Positions 35,999-44,267 of a stretch of 64,000 bases of DNA are shown here, piece after piece. Position 1 is the first letter of the stretch; every line of letters begins with the position of its first letter. The stretch is from Pseudomonas psychrophila (GTDB lineage Bacteria; Pseudomonadota; Gammaproteobacteria; Pseudomonadales; Pseudomonadaceae): contig NZ_JYKZ01000012.1 of assembly GCF_001043005.1 (NCBI RefSeq), forward strand, positions 98,954-162,953, read 5' to 3'. The notes beneath the pieces were generated by a model. It was given only the letters and a program-made list of their open reading frames with translations. It was not told the origin of the DNA and did no database searches. The position numbers were made by a program, and so were the translations under genes.

Positions 35999-37075
35999 TC
36001 AATGCAACCGCTTGCGGCACATCAATTGAGCCATTTTTGCCGCATCCGGACGCTCAACCACGCCCTTCTCGGTAATGAGAACATCGATAAGGTCCGCAGG
36101 CGTCACATCAAAGACCGGATTGAATGCCGGCACATCGGCACCCACCCGCTTGCCACCCACTTCCAGCACTTCGCTGCTGTCACGCTCTTCAATAGGAATG
36201 TCATCACCCGAGGCCAGCTCCATATCGATCGTCGAGCTGGGGGCCACGACCATAAAGCGCACGCCATGGTGCATGGCATTAACCGCCAGCTGGTAGGTAC
36301 CTATCTTGTTTGCCACATCGCCGTTGGCCGCAATTCGGTCAGCCCCCACAATCACCCAGGTCAGGCCTTTAGTTTTCATAATGTGTGCCGCCGCGGCATC
36401 CACATTGAGTACCACCGGAATACCCTCATTGGCCAGCTCCCACGCGGTCAGGCGCGAGCCTTGCAACCAGGGCCGGGTTTCGTCGACATACACCTGCTCG
36501 ATCATGCCCTCCAGCCAGGCAGCCCGGATCACCCCCAGCGCCGTACCAAAACCACCGGTGGCCAACGCACCGGTGTTGCAGTGGGTCAGTACAGCCTGCG
36601 CATTGCCTTGATGGCGGCGGATCACATCGACCCCCAACTGCGCCATCGTCAGGTTGGCTTCACGATCACTCTCTTGAATGGCGACAGCCTCGGCTTCAAG
36701 CACCTGCAAGACATCTATACGGGTTTTGGCACGGGCCAGCCGGTCACGCATGCGATTCAACGCCCAAAACAGATTCCCCGCGGTAGGACGCGAGTCTGCC
36801 AGCAGGGTGAAATCCTCCTCGAGCGCAGCCAACCAGTCACCACCCTGCGCCTTGCGCACACGGGCAGCCAGCACTACACCGTAGGCCGCGGCGATACCAA
36901 TCACCGGGGCACCCCGCACGACCATATCGCGAATCGCTTGAGCTACACCCTCAACACGGGTGTACGCCAGCCAGTTCTCTTCAAGGGGCAAGCTGCGTTG
37001 ATCCAGCAGATACAGGGCGTCGTCCCGCCAATCGATGGCCTTAACCTTTTCCGCAGCCAACAGTCGATCGCGCAT
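35999..37075 (-). CDS. mtnA: S-methyl-5-thioribose-1-phosphate isomerase
   Basis: Methionine salvage enzyme of 358 residues that isomerises methylthioribose-1-P to methylthioribulose-1-P. It shows VVRGAPVIGIAAAYGV, the catalytic Cys in LTHCNTGALATGGFGTALG (near residue 165), the DETRPWLQGSRLTAWEL segment and the catalytic Asp in VGADRIAANGDVANKIGTY. Divergent from the deaminase gene at 37183 with a 107-base shared promoter space. No other mtn gene is in the window. Confidence 0.95.
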   Translation of the reverse strand: MRDRLLAAEKVKAIDWRDDALYLLDQRSLPLEENWLAYTRVEGVAQAIRDMVVRGAPVIGIAAAYGVVLAARVRKAQGGDWLAALEEDFTLLADSRPTAGNLFWALNRMRDRLARAKTRIDVLQVLEAEAVAIQESDREANLTMAQLGVDVIRRHQGNAQAVLTHCNTGALATGGFGTALGVIRAAWLEGMIEQVYVDETRPWLQGSRLTAWELANEGIPVVLNVDAAAAHIMKTKGLTWVIVGADRIAANGDVANKIGTYQLAVNAMHHGVRFMVVAPSSTIDMELASGDDIPIEERDSSEVLEVGGKRVGADVPAFNPVFDVTPADLIDVLITEKGVVERPDAAKMAQLMCRKRLH

Positions 37076-37182
37076 GCCTTACCCCATCACCCAGAAACAA
37101 AGCTGCCGATTATAGCGAGCCCACCCTTAAGACGCTCGGGTATACTTCGCCTCCTTTTGCAACGCACTGGAAACTGTTTTCG

Positions 37183-38514
37183 ATGCCGACCCCGACCACC
37201 CCCCTGGACTTATTGCTGCTACCCACCTGGCTGGTGCCTGTAGAGCCGGCCGGTGTCGTACTCAAGGAGCACGGCGTTGGCATTAAGGACGGTCGCATTG
37301 TTTTCATAGGTCCGCGCCAGCAAGCCCTTAAGTTCACGGCCACCGAAACCCGAGAGCTGCCTGACATGCTGCTCAGTCCGGGACTGATCAATGCCCACGG
37401 CCACGCGGCGATGACATTGTTCCGCGGCATGGCTGATGACCTTCCACTGATGACCTGGCTGGAGCAGCACATCTGGCCCGCCGAGGCCAAGTGGGTCGAT
37501 GAAGACTTCGTGCGCGACGGCACCAACCTGGCGATCGCCGAGCAACTCAAGGGCGGCATCACCTGCTTCAGCGACATGTATTTTTTCCCGAAAATCGCCA
37601 GTGAGTGTGTCCACAAGAGCGGCATTCGTGCGCAAATCGCAATCCCGATTCTCGACTTCCCGATTCCCGGCGCCAGCAACCCAGACGAATCCCTGCGGCA
37701 GGCGGTCGAACTGTTCGCTGACCTGAAGTTTCACCCGCGGATCAAAATTGCTTTTGGCCCCCATGCGCCCTACACCGTCGGCGACGAAAATCTGGAAAAA
37801 ATCCGGGTGATCGCCGATGAACTGGACGCCGCCATTCATATGCACGTCCACGAAACCGCCTTTGAAGTGCATCAGGCCGTCGAACAGCATGCCGAGCGCC
37901 CCATCGCCCGCCTCGCGCGTCTGGGCTTGCTGAGCCCGCGCTTCCAGGCGGTGCACATGACCCAGATCAGCGATGACGACCTGGCTATGCTGGTAGAAAG
38001 CAACTCCAGCGTGATTCATTGTCCTGAGTCCAACCTGAAACTGGCCAGCGGCTTCTGCCCGGTAGAGCGCTTGTGGCAAGCTGGGGTCAATGTGGCGATC
38101 GGCACCGACGGCGCCGCCAGCAACAATGACCTCGACCTGCTTGGTGAAACCCGCACGGCAGCCTTGCTGGCCAAAGCTGTCGCGGGCTCGGCCACTGCGC
38201 TGGACGCACACCGCGCTCTGCGCATGGCAACGCTCAATGGCGCTCGCGCCTTGGGCATTGAAAGCGACACCGGCTCTATCGAAGTCGGAAAAGCCGCTGA
38301 CCTGGTTGCATTTGACCTCAGCGGAATGGCCCAACAACCGATCTATGACCCCGTCTCACAGCTGATTTACGCCACTGGCCGCGATTGCGTGAAACACCTG
38401 TGGGTTGCAGGCAAACACCTGCTGGATGATCGGCGCCTGACCCGACTGGACGAGCAACAGCTCGGCGCAACAGCCAGGTCCTGGGGCGAACGCATAAGCG
38501 GCCATACTCATTGA
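37183..38514 (+). CDS. mtaD: TRZ/ATZ family hydrolase, 5-methylthioadenosine/S-adenosylhomocysteine deaminase
   Basis: Amidohydrolase of 443 residues. Metal ligands are visible in LINAHGHAAMTLFRG, HMHVHETAFE and GTDGAASNNDLDLLGE. The first site reads HGH rather than HTH, as in known MtaD-type enzymes. The family deaminates methylthioadenosine or S-adenosylhomocysteine. In P. aeruginosa the syntenic gene was shown to make methylthioinosine, which is then phosphorylysed, feeding the MtnA step encoded divergently here. The shared region between the two suggests joint regulation. Followed by ubiG on the same strand. Confidence 0.88.
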   Translation: MPTPTTPLDLLLLPTWLVPVEPAGVVLKEHGVGIKDGRIVFIGPRQQALKFTATETRELPDMLLSPGLINAHGHAAMTLFRGMADDLPLMTWLEQHIWPAEAKWVDEDFVRDGTNLAIAEQLKGGITCFSDMYFFPKIASECVHKSGIRAQIAIPILDFPIPGASNPDESLRQAVELFADLKFHPRIKIAFGPHAPYTVGDENLEKIRVIADELDAAIHMHVHETAFEVHQAVEQHAERPIARLARLGLLSPRFQAVHMTQISDDDLAMLVESNSSVIHCPESNLKLASGFCPVERLWQAGVNVAIGTDGAASNNDLDLLGETRTAALLAKAVAGSATALDAHRALRMATLNGARALGIESDTGSIEVGKAADLVAFDLSGMAQQPIYDPVSQLIYATGRDCVKHLWVAGKHLLDDRRLTRLDEQQLGATARSWGERISGHTH

Positions 38515-38577
38515 TTCAGTACCTTCGGGCCTGCGCCCGGAGCTTTACCAGATTATTAGGCTTTAGAGGATTTACCC

Positions 38578-39276
38578 ATGAGCAACGTTGACCACGCCGA
38601 GATCGCCAAATTCGAAGCGCTCGCCCATCGCTGGTGGGACCGTGAAAGCGAGTTCAAGCCGCTGCACGATATCAACCCGCTGCGCGTCAACTGGATTGAT
38701 GAGCGCGTGCAACTGGCAGGCAAAAAAGTCCTCGATGTAGGTTGCGGAGGCGGCATTCTCAGCGAGTCCATGGCTCAGCGCGGCGCAACCGTGATGGGCA
38801 TCGATATGGGCGAAGCACCATTAGCCGTGGCGCAACTGCATCAGCTTGAATCTGGCGTGAGTGTTGAATACCGCCAGATCACCGCCGAAGACCTGGCCGT
38901 CGAAATGCCAGAGCAGTTCGATGTGGTCACCTGCCTCGAAATGCTGGAACACGTTCCTGATCCTGCCTCAGTGATTCGCGCCTGCTACCGCATGGTCAAA
39001 CCCGGCGGCCAGGTATTTTTCTCGACCATCAACCGCAACCCTAAATCCTATCTGTTCGCGATCATCGGCGCTGAATACATCATGAAGCTGATCCCCCGCG
39101 GGACCCACGACTTCAAGAAGTTCATCCGCCCTTCCGAACTGGGTGCCTGGAGCCGTCAGGCCGGCCTGAGCGTCAAGGACATCATCGGCCTGACTTACAA
39201 CCCGCTGACCAAGCACTACAAACTGGCCGCCGATGTTGACGTCAACTACATGATCCAGACCCTTCGCGAGGAGTAA
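38578..39276 (+). CDS. ubiG: Ubiquinone O-methyltransferase
   Basis: SAM-dependent class I methyltransferase of 232 residues, catalysing both O-methylations in ubiquinone synthesis at the inner membrane face. The N-terminus HAEIAKFEALAHRWWDRE is diagnostic, the SAM motif is VLDVGCGGGILSE, and the FSTINRNPKSYLFAIIGAEY segment is the membrane-binding part. A GAGG site precedes the ATG. Three bases separate its stop from mupP. Confidence 0.97.
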   Translation: MSNVDHAEIAKFEALAHRWWDRESEFKPLHDINPLRVNWIDERVQLAGKKVLDVGCGGGILSESMAQRGATVMGIDMGEAPLAVAQLHQLESGVSVEYRQITAEDLAVEMPEQFDVVTCLEMLEHVPDPASVIRACYRMVKPGGQVFFSTINRNPKSYLFAIIGAEYIMKLIPRGTHDFKKFIRPSELGAWSRQAGLSVKDIIGLTYNPLTKHYKLAADVDVNYMIQTLREE

Positions 39277-39279
39277 CAC

Positions 39280-39951
39280 ATGCGTTTAAGAGCAGTTCTT
39301 TTTGACATGGACGGCACCCTGCTCGACACCGCGCCGGACTTTATCGCGATCTGTCAGGCCATGCGGGCAGACCGCGACCTGCCCCCCATCGCCGACAAGC
39401 TGATACGCGACGAAATTTCCGGGGGGGCGCGTGCCATGGTAGCAGCGACGTTCAGCATGGACCCGCTGGCGCCAGGCTTCGAAGAATTGCGCCAGGAGTT
39501 CCTTGAGCGCTACCAGCTCGATTGCGCGGTGCACACCAAGCTGTTTGATGGCATGGAAGAGTTGCTGGCCGATATCGAAAAAGCGCATCTGGTGTGGGGC
39601 GTCGTCACCAATAAGCCTGTACGTTTTGCCCAGCCGATCATGGAGCGACTGGGCCTGGCGCAACGTTCGGCCCTGCTGATCTGCCCGGATCACGTCACCC
39701 ACAGCAAACCTGACCCCGAGCCGCTTATCCTGGCCTGCAAAATGCTGGACCTAGACCCGGCCAGCGTCCTGTTTGTCGGTGACGACCTGCGCGATATTGA
39801 GTCCGGACGGGACGCCGGAACCAAAACTGCTGCCGTGCGCTTTGGTTACATCCACCCCGATGACAACCCCGACCACTGGGGTGCCGACGTGGTAGTCGAT
39901 CACCCGAGCGAGTTGCGCAAAGTGCTGGATAACGCGATGTGCAGTTGCTGA
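39280..39951 (+). CDS. mupP: N-acetylmuramic acid 6-phosphate phosphatase
   Basis: HAD-family phosphatase of 223 residues. The nucleophile motif is FDMDGTLLDTAPD, the Thr of motif II is in VVTNKPVRF, and motif IV is FVGDDLRDIESGRDAG. Long annotated as a phosphoglycolate phosphatase (Gph), the gene next to ubiG in pseudomonads was shown to be MupP, which makes MurNAc from its 6-phosphate in the peptidoglycan recycling route that bypasses de novo MurNAc synthesis. Assignment depends on this synteny. Confidence 0.9.
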   Translation: MRLRAVLFDMDGTLLDTAPDFIAICQAMRADRDLPPIADKLIRDEISGGARAMVAATFSMDPLAPGFEELRQEFLERYQLDCAVHTKLFDGMEELLADIEKAHLVWGVVTNKPVRFAQPIMERLGLAQRSALLICPDHVTHSKPDPEPLILACKMLDLDPASVLFVGDDLRDIESGRDAGTKTAAVRFGYIHPDDNPDHWGADVVVDHPSELRKVLDNAMCSC

Positions 39952-39993
39952 AAAGCGCCCGCTGACGATCTTCGTTTTTTGTTGAGGTTTTAT

Positions 39994-40734
39994 ATGTTTG
40001 ATTATTCCGCCCGCCCCAACCTGCTTCAGGATCGGGTCATTCTGGTCACCGGCGCTGGTCGTGGCATTGGCGCTGCGGCCGCCAAAACTTACGCAGCACA
40101 CGGCGCGACCGTACTGCTGCTGGGCAAGACCGAGGCCAACCTGAGCCAGGTTTACGATGAAATCGAAGCCGCTGGCCATCCTAAACCAGTCGTCATCCCG
40201 TTTAATCTCGAAACCGCGCAGCCCCATCAGTTCGATGAACTGGCTGCCATGATCGAGAACGAGTTCGGCCATCTTGACGGTCTGCTGCACAACGCTTCGA
40301 TCATTGGTCCGCGCACGCCGCTGGAGCAGTTGTCAGGCGAGAACTTCATGCGCGTGATGCACATAAACGTCAATGCCATGTTCATGCTCACCAGCACCCT
40401 GCTACCACTGCTCAAGCTTTCCCAGGACGCCTCGGTGATCTTCACCTCCAGCAGCGTCGGTCGCAAAGGCCGCGCCTACTGGGGCGCTTATGGCGTATCG
40501 AAGTTTGCCACCGAAGGCCTGATGCAAACCCTGGCCGACGAAGTCGACGCCGTCGCCCCGGTACGCTCCAACAGCATCAACCCCGGCGCGACCCGTACCA
40601 GCATGCGCGCCCTGGCATACCCGGGCGAGAACCCTGAAAACAACCCGGAACCGCACGCAATCATGCCGGTTTATCTGTACCTGATGGGCCCGGACAGCAC
40701 CGGCATCAACGGCCAGGCCTTCGACGCTCAGTAA
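39994..40734 (+). CDS. yciK: YciK family SDR oxidoreductase
   Basis: Short-chain dehydrogenase of 246 residues. NAD(P) motif VTGAGRGIGAAAAKTYA, the LHNASIIGPRTPLEQ segment, Ser in FTSSSVGRKGRAYWGAYGVSK with the Tyr-x3-Lys pair, and NPGATRTSMRA after it. This is the YciK family, conserved beside ubiG-mupP in pseudomonads, with no proven substrate. The ATG at 39994 with a GAGG site six bases before it is preferred to a TTG five codons upstream. A strong terminator follows. Confidence 0.9.
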   Translation: MFDYSARPNLLQDRVILVTGAGRGIGAAAAKTYAAHGATVLLLGKTEANLSQVYDEIEAAGHPKPVVIPFNLETAQPHQFDELAAMIENEFGHLDGLLHNASIIGPRTPLEQLSGENFMRVMHINVNAMFMLTSTLLPLLKLSQDASVIFTSSSVGRKGRAYWGAYGVSKFATEGLMQTLADEVDAVAPVRSNSINPGATRTSMRALAYPGENPENNPEPHAIMPVYLYLMGPDSTGINGQAFDAQ

Positions 40735-40747
40735 CAGGTCAACAAAC

Positions 40748-40790
40748 AAAAACCGCAGCCTGCGTGTGAATGCAGCCTGCGGTTTTTTTT
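40748..40790 (+). terminator. Intrinsic terminator after yciK
   Basis: AAAAACCGCAG pairs with CTGCGGTTTTT, with an inner CTGC/GCAG stem, and the hairpin ends in eight T. The leading A run makes it usable from the opposite strand for the TenA-like gene as well. Confidence 0.9.
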
Positions 40791-40815
40791 ACACATGGAA
40801 TCTCAGACTGGGCCT

Positions 40816-41601
40816 TTAGCTCTCAACCAGCTCCCGGCGCACACGCACAGCCGGTGCTGTGTCGAGCTGCAAACAACTTTGCAAAAACAGGTACATGTAG
40901 TCGTAACTCTTGCAAATCGCCTTGCGCAGGTCGTCGATCAACTCCTCGCTCGGGTTCATCCCGGCCAAGGTACACACGATTTCCAGCGCTTCCCAAGGAT
41001 GCTCGTCATCATACTGAGCATGCATCTTGAGCCATTTCATCGTGCGCTTGCGCCCCTCCAGCGGGAACGACTCTTCGTAGATATTCTTTGAGCACACTGC
41101 CGCCGCCCACTCACCCACCGCACCTTCAATGGCGTAATTGGTCGCCGCCATAGCGACCGCCAGTGAGTCCGTCGCGCAGGTATGCCAGCACCAATCGTTC
41201 AATGCCTGGAATTCAGCGGGAATGTCTTGCGCGTTCAATTCTTCAAGGCTCACGCCATGCGCCCGAGCCCAGTACACCCAGTAATCGGCATGATTGAGTT
41301 CGACGCGGATATTGCGGATCAACCAGCGACGCGCCATGTCCTCACCCGGGTGACGCCCATAACGGGTTTTCCCCAGGTTACGCCCCATGTACAACGAAAA
41401 CTGCTCAACGACCGGCCAGCCGCCTATCAGGTACGTTCGCATGGCCCGGGGACTTAGCGTGTTATCACGCATGCGTTTATATATTTCATGCCCCACAGCA
41501 CGGCGTTTACTCTCGCTGCAATCGCGAATCAACTGCTGCGCCCACTGTGGATAACTGGCCTCTTCCATGAGAGGCCCTGTTCGGTTAAATACAGTAATCA
41601 C
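40816..41601 (-). CDS. TenA/PqqC-fold (heme-oxygenase-like) protein
   Basis: A helical protein of 261 residues in the TenA/PqqC/CADD superfamily. Likely metal ligands are visible: Glu in VVEQFSLYMG, Glu and His in RVELNHADYW, Glu in NYAIEGAVGEW, and the spaced set H-x3-D-x2-H in HAQYDDEH. That last pattern is the one found in heme-oxygenase-like diiron enzymes, so a redox role is more likely than thiaminase. Usually labelled TenA family transcriptional regulator, which the sequence does not support, as no DNA-binding domain is present. GTG start, chosen for the AAGGA site eight bases before it. Confidence 0.75.
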   Translation of the reverse strand: MITVFNRTGPLMEEASYPQWAQQLIRDCSESKRRAVGHEIYKRMRDNTLSPRAMRTYLIGGWPVVEQFSLYMGRNLGKTRYGRHPGEDMARRWLIRNIRVELNHADYWVYWARAHGVSLEELNAQDIPAEFQALNDWCWHTCATDSLAVAMAATNYAIEGAVGEWAAAVCSKNIYEESFPLEGRKRTMKWLKMHAQYDDEHPWEALEIVCTLAGMNPSEELIDDLRKAICKSYDYMYLFLQSCLQLDTAPAVRVRRELVES

Positions 41602-41647
41602 AATCCAAATCCTTTTTGAGAAGAGACTTTAGAAAAGGTACAACATA

Positions 41648-44107
41648 TCAACGTAAAGTTCCCGGCGACTTCAATGTCAACGATCTGGAACGCACAGGGC
41701 GCTGTAATAAACTGTCAAAGGTAAACAGCTGCGGGCGCTGAACTATATAGCCCTGCGCATAATCAACTCCGATTTCAATCAACGCCTGCTCTATTTGCGT
41801 ACTTTCAACAAACTCGGCAATGGTGCGTTTTCCCATGACATGGCCAATATGATTAATAACTTCAACCATGGCCCGGTTGATAGGGTCATCCAACATGTCT
41901 TTGACGAAGCTGCCGTCAATTTTCAAAAAATCGACGGGCAAATGTTTCAAGTAAGCAAACGAAGACATACCGGCACAAAAGTCATCTAACGAAAAATGAC
42001 AACCCAACGCCTTGAGATCATTAATAAATCGAATCGCACTGCCCAAGTTTGCAATGGCGCTGGTTTCGGTAATTTCAAAGCAGATAAGCGTGGGCGACAC
42101 TGCGTAACATTCAAATTGTTCGTGCAGAAATGCCAGGAAATCGTCATCCCCTATGGTCGAGCCTGACAAGTTGATGGCGCACATCGCCATGGGGCGCCCG
42201 CCCGACTGGGCCGAACATTCAGAAATGATCCTGAATACATTTTCGACCACCCAGCGATCTATCGAGCTCATCAAACCATAACGCTCGGCGGCAGGAATAA
42301 AACTGTCAGGCAGAACCATTCGCCCGCTCTCGTCCTTCAATCGCAACAGGATTTCAATGTGCCCACTGCCTTCCTGAGCCCCCCCCAAGGGAGTGATTTC
42401 TTGTGAATACAGTCTGAAGTGGTTCTCTTCCAGGGCTACGTGCAGGCGCTGCACCCAGGCCATCTCTCCAAAACGCAAAGACAGCTCAGTGTCATCCACC
42501 TGGTAAACCTGTACCCGATTACGGCCCTTTTCCTTGGCCATGTAACAGGCCATATCTGCAGCACGCATCAATGCCTCCAGGGTCACGGGGGCTTGATGGA
42601 TGTGGACCAGACCAATGCTGATGGTGCTCATGAACGGTCGCCCCTTCCAGGCGAAATGCAGACTTTGCACCGATTGGCGCAAGCCTCCCGCTATTTTTTC
42701 CGCCATGTCGACCGGACAGTTTTCCAGCAAAATGCCGAACTCATCCCCTCCCAATCTCGCCAGGGTGTCGCCTTCGCGCAATCCGGTTCGCAGCAGCACA
42801 CATATGTGACGTAGCAACTCGTCACCTGCCGCATGACCGCAGGTGTCATTAACCAGCTTGAACTGATCCAGATCGAGAAACATGAGTGCATGCCGGCCCT
42901 GTTGTCGGCCCAGATTCTTCAGTACCAACTCAAGGCGGTATTCGAACTCACGGCGATTGGCCAAACCGGTAAGTGCATCGTGGGTTGCCTGCCAGGATAG
43001 ATTGGCGATGTATTGACGCTCCTGGGTCATGTCATGCAGCACCAGCACCGCGCCGCTCACCTCCCCGGCGTGAAGGATTGGCGCCCCCACCAGCGTGACC
43101 GCGACGGTACTGCCGTCCATTCGTTGAATCTGCCTGGAATGCTCGCGATTGTTGCCCAGCTGGCCGCTGAGAATACGTTCAATCAGCTTCAAACCGTCAT
43201 CCTGATCATTGTCATCCAGCAACTTGAACAACGCCGCCAGGGTAACGCCTTGTGCCTGCTCGGACTTCCATTGGGTCAGTTGCTCCGCCGCCGGATTCAA
43301 GTAGGCAATAGCACCATTCACGTCGGTCGTTATGACCCCGTCGCCAATGGACTGAAGCGTGATTTGTGCCCGCTCTTTTTCCAGCTGCAGCGCTTCAGCA
43401 AATGCACGGCTCTGAGCCAGCACTTTATGAGTTCGTATGAGCACCAGAAGAATCAGCCCCAGCGCCGTGGCTAGATTGATGGCTACCAGCAACTGCCAGA
43501 TAAAACGTGAGCCTTCACCCAGAGCATCGCTGAAGGCCTTGGCTGCGGGGGCAATTCCTTCGTTGATGGCAAATATATTGTCCTCCCAGCGTTTTACGTC
43601 CGCTTCGCTGGCCTGACCCTCAAGCAATGCGCGATGCATTTCTTGAGCCAGTTCATCGAGCTGAATCAGATAAGCATCACCCTGGGTCCACTTCTCGATG
43701 GCCGTTTTCATATAACTGACGTTACGAAAGTATCGATAGAACCAAATGATGCTGGAGACATCTTGCTCGCTGTTGCCACCTTGCAGAATGCCTTCACGGG
43801 CAGAGACTACATCAGGGGGAGATTGATCCATCGCAAGCCGTAGTGTGTGACCGCCTTGAGGGACACTTATTGCCTGCTGAAATTTTCTGAAGTAAACAGG
43901 GTCTTGCGTATCGGAATACAAGTGGAGGAAGTAGATGGCGTCTTTTTGACCCTTGGACCACAAACTTTCGCCCCCCACGTAACTGCGCACCGCAGAGAGC
44001 ATATACAGACTCACGCACCCCAATAGCGCCTGGAAAAGCACGACGGCAATAAAGGGCCAAACAATGCCCAACAAGCGTGGCGTCCCATGGGGGCGTTTAA
44101 GTTTCAT
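41648..44107 (-). CDS. rbdA: Membrane PAS-GGDEF-EAL cyclic-di-GMP protein
   Basis: An 819-residue signalling protein. A transmembrane helix (residues 12-38), a periplasmic helical sensor region, and a second helix near 207-225 precede a PAS domain (about 245-365), a GGDEF domain with intact GGDEF near 455 and the RxxD inhibitory site (REGD) five residues before it, and an EAL domain starting with EILLRL near 583. The EAL residues for catalysis remain (INLSG, FEITET, DDFCAG, LKIDG, AEFVES). P. aeruginosa RbdA has this layout and the same downstream genes, and promotes biofilm dispersal as a phosphodiesterase. The net activity here is inferred. Confidence 0.87.
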   Translation of the reverse strand: MKLKRPHGTPRLLGIVWPFIAVVLFQALLGCVSLYMLSAVRSYVGGESLWSKGQKDAIYFLHLYSDTQDPVYFRKFQQAISVPQGGHTLRLAMDQSPPDVVSAREGILQGGNSEQDVSSIIWFYRYFRNVSYMKTAIEKWTQGDAYLIQLDELAQEMHRALLEGQASEADVKRWEDNIFAINEGIAPAAKAFSDALGEGSRFIWQLLVAINLATALGLILLVLIRTHKVLAQSRAFAEALQLEKERAQITLQSIGDGVITTDVNGAIAYLNPAAEQLTQWKSEQAQGVTLAALFKLLDDNDQDDGLKLIERILSGQLGNNREHSRQIQRMDGSTVAVTLVGAPILHAGEVSGAVLVLHDMTQERQYIANLSWQATHDALTGLANRREFEYRLELVLKNLGRQQGRHALMFLDLDQFKLVNDTCGHAAGDELLRHICVLLRTGLREGDTLARLGGDEFGILLENCPVDMAEKIAGGLRQSVQSLHFAWKGRPFMSTISIGLVHIHQAPVTLEALMRAADMACYMAKEKGRNRVQVYQVDDTELSLRFGEMAWVQRLHVALEENHFRLYSQEITPLGGAQEGSGHIEILLRLKDESGRMVLPDSFIPAAERYGLMSSIDRWVVENVFRIISECSAQSGGRPMAMCAINLSGSTIGDDDFLAFLHEQFECYAVSPTLICFEITETSAIANLGSAIRFINDLKALGCHFSLDDFCAGMSSFAYLKHLPVDFLKIDGSFVKDMLDDPINRAMVEVINHIGHVMGKRTIAEFVESTQIEQALIEIGVDYAQGYIVQRPQLFTFDSLLQRPVRSRSLTLKSPGTLR

Positions 44108-44267
44108 GAGTTTCCTTGCTTCATGGCGTCAGATGAAAACCAGAGAGAAAATCTCACTACAAATCAGCCTAGGCCAATTTTCAAAAACTTGAGCAGTCCG
44201 TATTGCCCCAAACCGACAAAAATCCGAACCTGGGCAGCCCCCCACCCTTAAACGACAACCGCCTGTA

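Noticed and set aside
36002..37243. 413-codon plus-strand open frame
   Set aside because: Mirror of mtnA and running into the mtaD start; the protein has no recognisable motif.
37219..38337. 372-codon minus-strand open frame
   Set aside because: Antisense of the deaminase gene, whose metal-ligand motifs are clear.
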